Source: Brucella pseudintermedia (GTDB lineage Bacteria > Pseudomonadota > Alphaproteobacteria > Rhizobiales > Rhizobiaceae). Taken from it: DNA of 59,975 nt. The stretch covers positions 1-59,975 of the forward strand of contig NZ_WBWE01000018.1 in the NCBI RefSeq assembly GCF_008932435.1, written 5' to 3'. The first letter of the stretch is position 1. Every line of letters starts with the position of its first letter. The notes under the pieces were generated by a model. It saw nothing but the letters and a program-made list of their open reading frames with translations. It searched no databases and was not told the origin of the DNA. Below are positions 11,713 through 21,600 of the stretch, in pieces. Both the position numbers and the translations under genes were made by a program.

Positions 11713-13455
11713 ATGACAAACGATACGGAGAAAGACCGGGTGGCAGTCGCCCTCAGCGAAACCCCGCACCTTTGGGGACTGGCCGTTGCACAGGCGTGGC
11801 GCAAGTTCAGCCGCCGTCTGCGCATGGGGCCGCTTTATCGCTGGCGCTTCACCGGCTTTACCCCGGACCGCATTCTGATCGCCCCGCCAGACCTGCGCGT
11901 CGCCGACCCGCAGCTGGCGCAGGAATTCTATCATGGCCGCTTTGCGCTCGCCGGTCGTCTTGTCGAAACCGGCGGATTGTCGCCTTTTGCCGTCGAGCCG
12001 CCGACACCGGAATGGGAGGCAGCCCTTCAGAGTTTCGGCTGGCTGCGTCATCTGAAAAGCGCCAACAGCGAACTGGCAACCGCCAATGCGCGCGCGCTCG
12101 TCGATGACTGGATGCGCATGTTCGGCAAGCGCATCGGCGGTCTTGCCTGGTCGCCGGAAGTCACCGCCCAGCGCATCATCGCCTGGCTCCAGCATTCCAA
12201 TCTCATTCTGTCGGGCGCCGAACTCCCCGCCTATCGCAAATTCATGCGCTCACTCGCCATGCAGGTGCGTTACCTGCGCACCGTCGCCGCCGCCATGGAT
12301 GACGGCGAGGAACGCCTGCGCGCCCGCATCGCTCTTGCCTTCGCAGCGCTTGCCTTGCCAGTTTCGCCGCCGACGGCCCGCGCCGCGCGGCGCAATCTGG
12401 AATATGAGCTGAAGCGCCAGATCCTGCCCGATGGCGGGCACATCTCGCGCAATCCCGTTACGGTGCTGGAACTTCTGGCCGATCTTCTGCCGCTCCGCCA
12501 GACCTATGCCAACGGCACCGAATCGCCGCCCAAGGCGCTGATCGAAGCCGTTGAGCGCATGTTGCCGGCACTGCGCTTCTTCCGTCATCAGGATGGCAGC
12601 CTCGCGCTTTTCAACGGCGTTGGCCCGACAATGCCGGAACGCATCATCTCGGTTCTCCGCCACGACGAGACCGCCGGATCGCCGCTCACCCATGCGCCCT
12701 ATTCCGGCTATGAACGGCTTTCGATGGGGTCCACCACCATCATCGCCGATACCGGACTGCCGCCGCCGGTGACCGCATCGCGGGATGCCCATGCGGGTTG
12801 CCTCGCCTTTGAAATGTCCTCCGGGCGCCAGCGCTATATCGTCAATTCCGGCATCGACCGTTTCGGCCCGCCGGAATTTCGTCCCTTGGGCCGCTCGACG
12901 GCTGCGCATTCCACCGCCACCATCAACGACACGTCCTCGTGCCGTTTCAGCCTCAATGCGGGCCTTTCCAACATGATCGGCACGCCGATCATTGCAGGCC
13001 CGACTCGCGTGCAGCGCGACCGGATCGAGGAAATGGGGCGGCAGGGATTTGTTGCCAGCCATGACGGCTATGCGCGCCTGTTCGGCATCTATCACGAACG
13101 CCGCCTCGTGCTGTCGCATAATGGCAGCGTCATCCAGGGCGCCGACCGCTTCTATCGCGGCGATGGCCGTCCGTTGAAGGCCAACGGGCGCGACAATATT
13201 GCCGTCCGCTTCCACCTGCATCCCTCGGTCGATATTTCCTTCGATGAGAACGGATTGATCGTCCTGTCAGCGGATCGCGACGACACCTGGGTCTTTTCCT
13301 GCTTTGAAGTTGCGCCGCAACTGGAAGATTCGATCTTCTTTGCCGGCTTCCGCGGCCCCGTGACATCGAAACAGATTGTGCTCTCCTTCCCGGCTTCCGA
13401 CCTGCCGGAAGTGAACTGGCAGTTCAGCCGCGTCGCCCTCGGCAGCTACGTATAA
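11713..13455 (+). CDS. Heparinase II/III-like protein
   Basis: A 580-residue protein with an alpha-toroid-like N-terminal half (about 60-330) and a beta-rich C-terminal half typical of heparinase II/III family proteins. C-terminal motifs include AAHSTATINDTSSCRF, SHDGYARLFGIYHERRL and RFHLHPSVDISFD. There is no signal peptide at ATG 11713; an upstream in-frame ATG at 11638 would add 25 residues with no family match. Characterised members are polysaccharide lyases that cleave uronic-acid-containing chains, but the rhizobial branch located between rsmB and purH has no known substrate. It is probably cotranscribed with its neighbours. Confidence 0.8.
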   Translation: MTNDTEKDRVAVALSETPHLWGLAVAQAWRKFSRRLRMGPLYRWRFTGFTPDRILIAPPDLRVADPQLAQEFYHGRFALAGRLVETGGLSPFAVEPPTPEWEAALQSFGWLRHLKSANSELATANARALVDDWMRMFGKRIGGLAWSPEVTAQRIIAWLQHSNLILSGAELPAYRKFMRSLAMQVRYLRTVAAAMDDGEERLRARIALAFAALALPVSPPTARAARRNLEYELKRQILPDGGHISRNPVTVLELLADLLPLRQTYANGTESPPKALIEAVERMLPALRFFRHQDGSLALFNGVGPTMPERIISVLRHDETAGSPLTHAPYSGYERLSMGSTTIIADTGLPPPVTASRDAHAGCLAFEMSSGRQRYIVNSGIDRFGPPEFRPLGRSTAAHSTATINDTSSCRFSLNAGLSNMIGTPIIAGPTRVQRDRIEEMGRQGFVASHDGYARLFGIYHERRLVLSHNGSVIQGADRFYRGDGRPLKANGRDNIAVRFHLHPSVDISFDENGLIVLSADRDDTWVFSCFEVAPQLEDSIFFAGFRGPVTSKQIVLSFPASDLPEVNWQFSRVALGSYV

Positions 13456-13561
13456 AGTTCAAATTGGTCTTTTGCGGTAGGATTCTCGGCGCGCCTGTGT
13501 TACGGCGAGCCGTCCACTTTCCTGAACGCATCCGTTTCAGCAACGAAGAGACCAACTCCCT

Positions 13562-15178
13562 ATGGCTGTCAGCTCCAAGCATATTCCCGCTCCCGATCTT
13601 CATCGGGTGCGCCGCGCCCTCCTTTCCGTTTCCGACAAGACCGGCCTGATCGATTTCGCCAAGGCGCTTCATGCGCAAGGCGTCGAAATCCTCTCGACCG
13701 GCGGCACCGCCAAGTCGATTGCCGCAGAAGGCATTCCGGTGAAGGACGTGTCCGAAGTCACCGGCTTCCCGGAAATCATGGACGGGCGCGTCAAGACGCT
13801 GCATCCGGCAGTCCATGGCGGCCTGCTCGCCGTGCGCAACGACCCGGAACACGTCGCGGCCATGGAAGCACACGGCATTGGCGGCATCGATCTCGCCGTC
13901 ATCAATCTCTATCCGTTCGAGGAAGTCCGCTTCCAGGGCGGCGACTACGACACGACCGTCGAGAATATCGACATTGGCGGCCCGGCGATGATCCGCGCTT
14001 CCGCCAAGAACCACGCCTATGTCGCAACGGTTGTCGATCCTGCCGACTATGCCGACGTGGTGGCCGAACTGGAAAAGCATTCCGGTTCCCTGCCGCTCGC
14101 CTTCCGCAAGAAGCTTGCCGCCAAGGCCTTTTCGCGCACGGCAGCTTATGATGCGGCCATTTCCAACTGGTTTGCCGAGGCAATCAACGAAGAAACGCCG
14201 GTCTATCGCTCGGTCGCAGGCAAGCTGCATTCCGTCATGCGCTACGGTGAAAACCCGCACCAGACGGCTGGCTTTTATCTCACCGGCGAAAAGCGCCCCG
14301 GCGTCGCCACCGCGACCCAGCTTCAGGGCAAGCAGCTTTCCTACAACAACATCAACGACACCGATGCGGCTTTCGAGCTGGTGGCCGAGTTTGATCCCGC
14401 CCGCACCGCAGCTGTCGCCATCATCAAGCACGCCAATCCATGCGGCGTGGCGGAGGCGTCCACCATCAAGGAAGCCTACCTCAAGGCGCTCGCCTGCGAT
14501 CCGGTTTCAGCCTTTGGCGGCATCGTAGCGCTTAATAAGACGCTCGATGAGGAAGCAGCCGAAGAAATCGTGAAAATCTTCACCGAAGTCATCATCGCAC
14601 CGGATGCCACCGAAGGCGCTCAGGCCATCGTCGCCGCCAAGAAGAACCTGCGCCTGCTCGTGACCGGCGGTCTGCCGGACCCGCGCGCCAAGGGCATCGC
14701 CGCCAAGACGGTTGCCGGTGGCCTGCTGGTCCAGTCGCGCGACAATGGCGTGGTCGATGACCTTGATCTGAAAGTCGTCACCAAGCGCGCGCCGACCGAA
14801 GCCGAACTCAACGACCTCAAATTCGCCTTCCGCGTCGGCAAGCATGTGAAGTCGAACGCCATCGTCTATGTGAAGGACGGCGCAACGGTCGGCATCGGCG
14901 CAGGCCAGATGAGCCGGGTCGATTCGGCCCGCATCGCAGCCCGCAAGGCCGAAGATGCAGCCGAAGCAGCCGGTCTTGCCGAACCGCTCACCAAGGGCTG
15001 CGTGGTCGCTTCCGATGCGTTCTTCCCGTTCGCCGATGGTCTGCTCTCCGCAGTTCAGGCTGGCGCAACTGCTGTCATCCAGCCCGGCGGCTCCATGCGC
15101 GACGACGAAGTGATCGCCGCTGCCGACGAACATGGCATTGCCATGGTCATGACCGGCATGCGTCACTTCCGCCACTAA
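13562..15178 (+). CDS. purH: Bifunctional AICAR transformylase/IMP cyclohydrolase
   Basis: A 538-residue enzyme catalysing the last two steps of IMP synthesis. The N-terminal MGS-like cyclohydrolase domain (about 14-200) includes LLSVSDKTG and [12 protein letters not shown]. The C-terminal transformylase domain contains the catalytic HANPCG with its preceding lysine, and [14 protein letters not shown]. The length matches the family. It follows the heparinase-like gene after 106 nt and is closed by a strong hairpin. Confidence 0.98.
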   Translation: MAVSSKHIPAPDLHRVRRALLSVSDKTGLIDFAKALHAQGVEILSTGGTAKSIAAEGIPVKDVSEVTGFPEIMDGRVKTLHPAVHGGLLAVRNDPEHVAAMEAHGIGGIDLAVINLYPFEEVRFQGGDYDTTVENIDIGGPAMIRASAKNHAYVATVVDPADYADVVAELEKHSGSLPLAFRKKLAAKAFSRTAAYDAAISNWFAEAINEETPVYRSVAGKLHSVMRYGENPHQTAGFYLTGEKRPGVATATQLQGKQLSYNNINDTDAAFELVAEFDPARTAAVAIIKHANPCGVAEASTIKEAYLKALACDPVSAFGGIVALNKTLDEEAAEEIVKIFTEVIIAPDATEGAQAIVAAKKNLRLLVTGGLPDPRAKGIAAKTVAGGLLVQSRDNGVVDDLDLKVVTKRAPTEAELNDLKFAFRVGKHVKSNAIVYVKDGATVGIGAGQMSRVDSARIAARKAEDAAEAAGLAEPLTKGCVVASDAFFPFADGLLSAVQAGATAVIQPGGSMRDDEVIAAADEHGIAMVMTGMRHFRH

Positions 15179-15203
15179 ATCCTTGTGAGCCACACATTTA
15201 TCG

Positions 15204-15238
15204 AGGCCCCGGAACCAACCGTTCCGGGGCCTTCGTTT
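15204..15238 (+). terminator. Terminator after purH
   Basis: The arms AGGCCCCGGAAC (15204-15215) and GTTCCGGGGCCT (15221-15232) are perfect, with a 5-nt loop, followed by TCGTTT. Confidence 0.8.
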
Positions 15239-15341
15239 AGATCGGTTCTGATCCTAGCGGAATCCCGGAACCGATCTATCTCTTTGTTTTTTCGCATTAT
15301 CCTACGCAAAACCGCTTCGCACTTTTGCTGGAAATGCTCTA
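15239..15341. repeat. Dispersed palindromic element, copy 2 (two modules)
   Basis: The left module has inverted arms ATCGGTTC and GAACCGAT. The right module reads CGCATTATCCTACGCAAAAC then CGCTTCGCACTTTTGC and GGAAATGCTCT, the reverse of copy 1. It sits between the purH terminator and glpK. A two-module arrangement also occurs near 18606 and 40648. Confidence 0.75.
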
Positions 15342-15402
15342 TTTTGAGTTTCATATTCTTTCGTTTACATTCGTTTCGAACAGATTTGGAGGAGCCCGCC
15401 CC

Positions 15403-16902
15403 ATGACGCAGTTTATCGGTTCCATCGACCAGGGAACCACGAGTTCGCGTTTCATCATCTTCGACAGGCAGGGCGATATCGTCGCCAGCGACCAGCGCGA
15501 ACACGAGCAGATTTATCCCAAAGCGGGCTGGGTCGAGCACAATCCGGTGGAAATCTGGCGCAACACGCAGCACGTCATCGCCGCCGCGCTCAGGAAGGCA
15601 AATCTGAAGCCGGGCGACATAGCTTCCATTGGAATCACCAACCAGCGCGAAACCACGCTGCTCTGGGACAGGAAGACCGGCGCGCCGCTTTATAATGCAA
15701 TCGTCTGGATGGATACGCGCACCGACGAGCTGGTCGCCCGTTACACCAAGGAGGGCGGCGCGGACCGCCTGCGCGAAAAGACGGGCCTGCCCATCTCCAC
15801 CTATTTTTCCGGCCTCAAGCTGCGCTGGATACTCGATCACATTCCGGGAGCGCGTGAAAAGGCCGAAGCGGGCGATGCGCTTTTCGGCACCATCGACACA
15901 TGGCTGGTCTGGAACCTCACCGGCGGCACTGAGGGCGGCATTCACATCACCGACGTGACCAATGCCTCCCGCACCCAGCTTATGGATCTTGCGACGCTGG
16001 AATGGGACGCGGATACTCTTCGCCTGTTCGATATTCCATCAGCCTGCCTGCCGGCAATCCGCTCTTCAAGCGAGGTCTATGGCGAGATCACCTTGCCCGC
16101 GCTTTCCGGCGTCAAGCTTGCAGGCATTCTGGGCGACCAGCAGGCAGCGCTCTTTGGGCAGGCCTGTCTGGAACCGGGCGAAGCCAAGAACACCTATGGC
16201 ACCGGCTGCTTCATGCTGATGAATACCGGCGAGAAACTGGTGCCCTCCAATTTTGGGCTACTGACCACGGTTGCCTACAAGCTCGACGGCGCCAAGCCGG
16301 TCTATGCGCTGGAAGGGTCCATCGCCATCACCGGCGCTCTGGTGCAATGGCTGCGCGACAATCTCGGCATCATCAAGAACAGCGGCGACATCGAAACGCT
16401 GGCGCGCACTGTCGAGGACAATGGCGACGTCTATTTCGTTCCGGCTTTCTCCGGCCTTTATGCGCCGCACTGGCAGGATTCCGCACGCGGCATCATCGCT
16501 GGCCTCACCCGCTTCGCCAATAAGGGCCACATCGCGCGCGCAGCACTTGAGGCAAGCGCCTATCAGGTGCGCGAAGTGCTGGATGCGATGGTGAAGGATT
16601 CCGGCGTCGAGATCACGGAACTGCGCGCCGATGGCGGCATGACCGTCAACGAGCTTCTCATGCAATTTCAGTCCGACATTCTGGACGTGCCGGTCGTGCG
16701 CCCGAAAATCATCGAGACGACGGCGCTGGGCGCCGCCTATGCGGCGGGACTTGCCGTCGGCTACTGGAAATCGACGCAGGACATCGTGGAAAACTGGCAG
16801 GTGAGCCATCGCTGGCACCCGCGCATGTCAGCCGAGGAAAGCACGCGCCTGTTCCGCTCGTGGGAAAAGGCCGTGCAGCGTTCGCTGGGCTGGATCGAAT
16901 AA
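15403..16902 (+). CDS. glpK: Glycerol kinase
   Basis: A 499-residue FGGY kinase that phosphorylates glycerol to glycerol 3-phosphate. Motifs are [13 protein letters not shown] at the N-terminus, [41 protein letters not shown] and [20 protein letters not shown] 15403 follows GGAGGAG; the frame is open upstream through the repeat but without support. No glpF, glpD or glpR gene is beside it, unlike many glp operons. It is convergent with the MFS gene, with only 18 nt between the two stops. Confidence 0.97.
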   Translation: MTQFIGSIDQGTTSSRFIIFDRQGDIVASDQREHEQIYPKAGWVEHNPVEIWRNTQHVIAAALRKANLKPGDIASIGITNQRETTLLWDRKTGAPLYNAIVWMDTRTDELVARYTKEGGADRLREKTGLPISTYFSGLKLRWILDHIPGAREKAEAGDALFGTIDTWLVWNLTGGTEGGIHITDVTNASRTQLMDLATLEWDADTLRLFDIPSACLPAIRSSSEVYGEITLPALSGVKLAGILGDQQAALFGQACLEPGEAKNTYGTGCFMLMNTGEKLVPSNFGLLTTVAYKLDGAKPVYALEGSIAITGALVQWLRDNLGIIKNSGDIETLARTVEDNGDVYFVPAFSGLYAPHWQDSARGIIAGLTRFANKGHIARAALEASAYQVREVLDAMVKDSGVEITELRADGGMTVNELLMQFQSDILDVPVVRPKIIETTALGAAYAAGLAVGYWKSTQDIVENWQVSHRWHPRMSAEESTRLFRSWEKAVQRSLGWIE

Positions 16903-16912
16903 AGGCCGCGTT

Positions 16913-16934
16913 CCGGCCCGTCACAACGGGCCGG
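16913..16934. terminator. Bidirectional hairpin between glpK and MFS gene
   Basis: The arms CCGGCCCGT (16913-16921) and ACGGGCCGG (16926-16934) have a CACA loop. It lies between the two convergent stops and overlaps the MFS stop codon. There is no T-run, so its termination activity is uncertain. Confidence 0.5.
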
Positions 16935-18318
16935 ATGAAAGCGGCTTGTCAGCGGGATAGGGCGTTATCGCCGCCAGATAGAGCCCAACGGCAAAAAACA
17001 GCAACAGCACCGACATGCCGAGCGCCGCCGACTGGCTGAGAGCGGTGATGGTCGCCACCAGAAACGGCCCGAGAAAGCTCGTCGCGCGTCCCGCCAGCGC
17101 ATAAATGCCGAAATAGCGGCCCGATTCCTCCGGCTTGATGCTGCGCGCAAACCACGAGCGGGCGGATGCCTGCACGGGGCCGAGCGCGGCGCCGATCATC
17201 AGCCCGTAGACCAGAAACACCTGTTCCGAAACCGTCGAGAACAGTCCTTTCGTCTCGGCGTGGTCAACCGGTACAAGACCCAACAGCAGGGAATCCGCTT
17301 TGGTGGAAACGATGCCGAATGAAGCCACGAGCAGCAGCACCAGCGATCCCATTACAATAGCTTTCGAACCGATCCTTGCGTCAAGGCGCGCGGCAACGAG
17401 GCAGCTCAGGATCGCCGACACATTGGTGATCATGCCGAAGAGGCCGATTTCGTTGATGCTCCAGTGAAACAGTGAAGCGGCATAACCGGCCCCGAGAGCG
17501 ACAATGGCGTTGAGCCCATCCTGATAGACAAGGCGGGCGGCGAGAAAGCGGGCAATGCCCGGACGCTTTCGCACTTCCCCCAGCGTCGATCTAAGTTCAG
17601 CCAGACCGCTGCGGACCGCCTGACGCAGCGGCTCACCGCGCGCCTGATCCGGCGTGAACAGAAACATCGGCATGATGAACACAAAATACCACAGCGCCGC
17701 GATAGGCCCGGTGATGCGGGCATCCTCGCCGCTGGCCGGATCGAGCCCGAAGAGCGGCGGAAGCCCGATCAGCGTCTTGCCGGTCTCGGGCGACGCCGCC
17801 AGAAAGACCACGACGAAGATCAGCACCAGAACCCCGCCCAGATAGCCGAGTCCCCAGGCCAGATTGGACACTTTGCCAATCTCCCTGGCGGCGACCAGCC
17901 GCGGCATCATGGAATCGTTGAAAACGATGGAAAATTCCGCCGAGACCATCGCGATGCTGAAGGCCAGAAGCACCCAGAACAGGCTTGCGCCCGGCACCGC
18001 AAACCACAGCGCCAGCAGGCCCGCGATCTTCAGGACCGCAAAGAAGCCGATCCATGGCTTGCGCGAACCGGTCTTGTCGGCAATCGCCCCCAGAACGGGC
18101 GACAGAATGGCGATCACGAAGCCCGCGGCGGCAAAGCCATACCCCCAGGCGACCTGCCCCGCTTCCGGCGTATCCGCCATGCGGGAGATGAAATACGGAC
18201 CGAAAATGAAGGTTACAATGACGGTAAAGAACGGCTGTGCCGCCCAGTCGAAAAATATCCAGCCCCATACGCCACGTCGCGAGACATGGCTGCGGACAGC
18301 CACAAGCTGATCGCTCAA
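16921..18318 (-). CDS. MFS transporter, Atg22/UMF2-like
   Basis: A 465-residue polytopic inner-membrane protein with about 12 hydrophobic segments. The start GVWGWIFFDWAAQPFFT and the following GPYFISRMAD stretch are typical of the Atg22-like MFS group, and the A-type loop LGAIADKTGSRKP follows transmembrane segment 2. Yeast Atg22 exports amino acids from the vacuole, but the bacterial members have no settled substrate. It is a single gene, convergent with glpK and downstream of gdhB on the same strand but separated from it by a terminator. Confidence 0.85.
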   Translation of the reverse strand: MSDQLVAVRSHVSRRGVWGWIFFDWAAQPFFTVIVTFIFGPYFISRMADTPEAGQVAWGYGFAAAGFVIAILSPVLGAIADKTGSRKPWIGFFAVLKIAGLLALWFAVPGASLFWVLLAFSIAMVSAEFSIVFNDSMMPRLVAAREIGKVSNLAWGLGYLGGVLVLIFVVVFLAASPETGKTLIGLPPLFGLDPASGEDARITGPIAALWYFVFIMPMFLFTPDQARGEPLRQAVRSGLAELRSTLGEVRKRPGIARFLAARLVYQDGLNAIVALGAGYAASLFHWSINEIGLFGMITNVSAILSCLVAARLDARIGSKAIVMGSLVLLLVASFGIVSTKADSLLLGLVPVDHAETKGLFSTVSEQVFLVYGLMIGAALGPVQASARSWFARSIKPEESGRYFGIYALAGRATSFLGPFLVATITALSQSAALGMSVLLLFFAVGLYLAAITPYPADKPLSSGPL

Positions 18319-18573
18319 TTACTCTTTCCTCCCCCACGCCCGAAGCTGCTTCCGGCGATAGGCACCATGCGCCTTTGGCGTATGAAAACAATCCAACCCC
18401 ATACATTTACGCGCAGCGCCTTCCAAAAACCGGCTTCGATTTTCGGGGCGGATGCGCGCGGACCAGCCGAGCCAATCGGCTGTTTCATTCCTCCAATGTA
18501 CGGGATGAATTTCAGACCCAAATCATATTAGCCCGAACTTATATCCATAGAGGAAAGTTGCAAAGGAAATAAA

Positions 18574-18595
18574 AAGGGCGGCCGAGGCCGCCCTT
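18574..18595 (-). terminator. Terminator of gdhB
   Basis: The stem AAGGGCGGC / GCCGCCCTT has a 4-nt loop and on the minus strand is followed by TTTATTTCC. It lies about 80 nt beyond the gdhB stop. Confidence 0.75.
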
Positions 18596-18605
18596 CTAAA
18601 ATCAG

Positions 18606-18672
18606 GTGGTTCGTGTTTCGGCAGGATCGCCGGAACCGGTCCAACTATTTGTTTTGCCGCATTTTCCGGCTT
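18606..18672. repeat. Dispersed palindromic element, diverged copy 3
   Basis: GGTTCG, then GGAACCGGTCCAACTATTTG and TTTTGCCGCATTTTCCGGC follow the same order as copy 2 (GGTTC, GGAACCGATC, TTTG, CGCATTATCC). It directly abuts the gdhB stop codon. The match is weaker than in other copies. Confidence 0.5.
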
Positions 18673-18674
18673 TT

Positions 18675-21600
18675 CTACTGCGCCAGATCGGACATCAGGC
18701 CGGCCGCAACCGCCAGTCGCGAAACGGTCAGGTCGCCACCTTCCGTCAGCGCAACCATGCGGTTCCTCACCTGCTCGATGCGGGCGCCATCGGCTGCAAA
18801 CCAGGCTGCCGCCGGGTCCTTGTCCTTGGCAAAACGCTTGAGCGCCGCAATGGTGATGCCGCGTGCGGCCTGCGTGATCGTATCGCTTGCCCGTGACAGC
18901 GCCAGCCCGTCATAATAATCCGTGACGGGGATAGCGCGTGCGGCTTCCTCGATGCGGCCGATGCGGAAGGCTTCCGAAACGCCGAAATAGGTCTTGGCGG
19001 TAACCACCCGGTCGGCGCCGGCCAGATGCGCGATCAGCGCAATGTCCGGCATGATGCCAGCAAGCTGGAGATTGGCAAGACGCTGTGCCAGCTTTTCCGG
19101 CGCGCCCATTTCCACGAAGGCGGCCTTGTCGGTCTGAAGCGCGCTCTTCAGATATTCGGGCATCAGCCCGTCGAAACGCGGCTCCAGTTCGGCGCGGGCG
19201 CGGGTGATCGTATCCACCAGCTCCGTCAGGTTGGCGCGGGTCGTGTCGTTGCGCAGCACCCATGCCGTCGTCGCCTGCAGCATTTCGCCGACCAGATGGT
19301 AGAACTGGTTCTGCACGTCGCCCGGCACCTTGTTATCGAGCGCATCGATGGCGTCATAGATCGTGTCGATATCGAAACCGTCGCGCACCGCCACATAGGC
19401 GCGGACGATATCGGCAGGCGACTTGCCGGTCGTATCGGCCAGACGGCTGATGACGGTGATGCCGCCGCGATTGATGACATCGTTTGCGAGCAAGGTGGCG
19501 ACGATTTCACGGCGCAGGCGATGGCCGGAGATTTCCTCCGCATAGGTCTTCACCATGCGCTTCGGGAAATAGCCCATCAGCAGCGACTGGAAGTAAGGCT
19601 CGTCCGGAAGCTGGCTCGCCACCAGATCGTCACAGAGCGACAGCTTCGCATAGGCCAGCAGAACCGCCAGTTCCGGGCGGGTGAGCGGCTGGCCAGCCTT
19701 CTGGCGCTCGATCAGCATGGCGTCGGACGGCAGGTTCTCCACCTTGCGGTCGAGAAGCTTGCGGGCTTCCAGTTCCGCCATGAAGCGCGCCTGATAGGGC
19801 AGTTCCGCCAGTCCCTGACGTTCGCTCAGCGAAAGCGCCAGCGGCTGCAGATAGTTGTTGCGCAGGACCAGCGCCGACACATCGTCGGTCATGCTGGTGA
19901 GAAGCTTGTCGCGCGCCGGGCGCTTGAGCTTGCCCGAACGCATGGCGGCAGCCAGCGCGATCTTGATGTTGACCTCGACGTCCGAGCAGTTGACGCCTGC
20001 CGAATTGTCGATGGCGTCCGTGTTGCCGCGACCGCCCGACAGTGCATATTCGATACGCCCGCGCTGGGTCACGCCAAGGTTTGCGCCTTCGCCGATCACC
20101 CGCGCGCCAACTTCCGAGCCGGTGATGCGGATCGCATCATTGGCGCGGTCGCCTACCTGCGCATCCGTTTCGGCGGACGAGCGGATATAGGTACCGATAC
20201 CGCCAAACCAGAGGAGATCGACCTTCGACTTCAGGATCGCCGTCATGATTTCCTGCGGTGTACCGGAGGTCTTGCCAAGGCCGATGGCTTCGGCCGCTTC
20301 CGGCGACAGCGTAATCGTCTTCTGGCTGCGGCTATAAATGCCGCCGCCAGCCGAAAGCTTGGAGCGGTCATAGTCCTGCCAGCTCGAACGCGGCAGCTCG
20401 AACAGACGCTTGCGCTCGGCAAAGCCGTCCGCCGGAACCGGGTTCGGATCGATGAAGATATCGCGATGGTCGAACGCCGCCACCAGACGGATCTGTTCGG
20501 AAAGCAACATGCCGTTGCCGAACACGTCGCCAGACATGTCGCCCACACCGGCAACCGTGAAAGGCTCGTTCTGGATATCCATGTCGAGTTCGCGGAAATG
20601 CCGCTTCACGGCTTCCCACGCGCCGCGCGCCGTGATGCCCATGCCCTTGTGGTCGTAACCGGCGGAACCACCGGACGCGAACGCATCGTCCAGCCAGAAA
20701 TCATGCGCCTGGCTGATGGCGTTGGCCGTATCGGAGAATGTGGCCGTGCCCTTGTCGGCGGCAACGACGAAGTAAGGATCGTCATTGTCATGACGCACGA
20801 CTTCCGCCGGCGGCACGACATGGCTGTCCTCGATATTGTCGGTGACCGACAGCAGCGTGGAAATGAAGATCTTGTAGGCATCGCGACCGGCTTCGAACAC
20901 CGCATTGCGGTCGCCGCCGACCGGCAGGCGCTTCGGATAGAAGCCGCCCTTGGCGCCAACCGGCACGATCACCGCATTCTTGACCTGCTGCGCCTTCACC
21001 AGACCCAGCACTTCGGTGCGATAATCCTGTGCGCGGTCCGACCAGCGCAGGCCGCCGCGGGCGACCGCGCCGAAGCGCAAATGCACGCCTTCCACTTCCG
21101 GCCCATAGACGAAGATTTCGCGATAGGGGCGCGGGTCCGGCAGGCCGTCGACCAGACGCGGATCGAGCTTGAAGGCGAAGGTGACGCGCGGCTTGCCCTC
21201 GGCATCCGGCTGATAGGCGTTGGTGCGCAGCGTCGCCTCGATCAGATTGCGGAAACGGCGCAAAATCTGGTCGTCATCGATGCTCGGCACGCCCAGGAGC
21301 GCGGTTTCGATGCCGTCGACCAGCTTCTTTTCAGCCGCATCGCGGCGCTTGGCCGACGGGTTGAAACGCAGGTCGAACAGCGAATAGAGGTCGCTAGCGA
21401 TTTCCGGGTAGCGGTTCAGTGCTGCCGCGATGAAGCCCTGCGAATAGGCGATGCCCGCCTGTTGCAGGTAACGGCCATAGGAACGCAAAATCATGATCTG
21501 GCGTGCCGTCAGCCGCGCGGTCTGCACCAGCGCGTTGTAGCCGTCATTATCGGCCAGACCGTTCCAGACATTGCGGAACACGTCTTCCAGCATCTCGCCA

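Larger units (their letters stand above)
18319..18674. other. Intergenic region between MFS gene and gdhB
   Basis: This 356-bp gap contains, from right to left, a diverged palindromic element (18606-18672), the gdhB terminator (18574-18595) and about 250 bp upstream of the MFS gene that should hold its promoter. Two overlapping plus-strand open frames (18237-18572 and 18286-18531) have no homology and no ribosome-binding site I would accept. Confidence 0.55.

Noticed and set aside
18237..18572. 111-codon plus-strand frame between the MFS gene and gdhB
   Set aside because: No recognisable motif; begins inside the MFS gene on the other strand and ends by the gdhB terminator.
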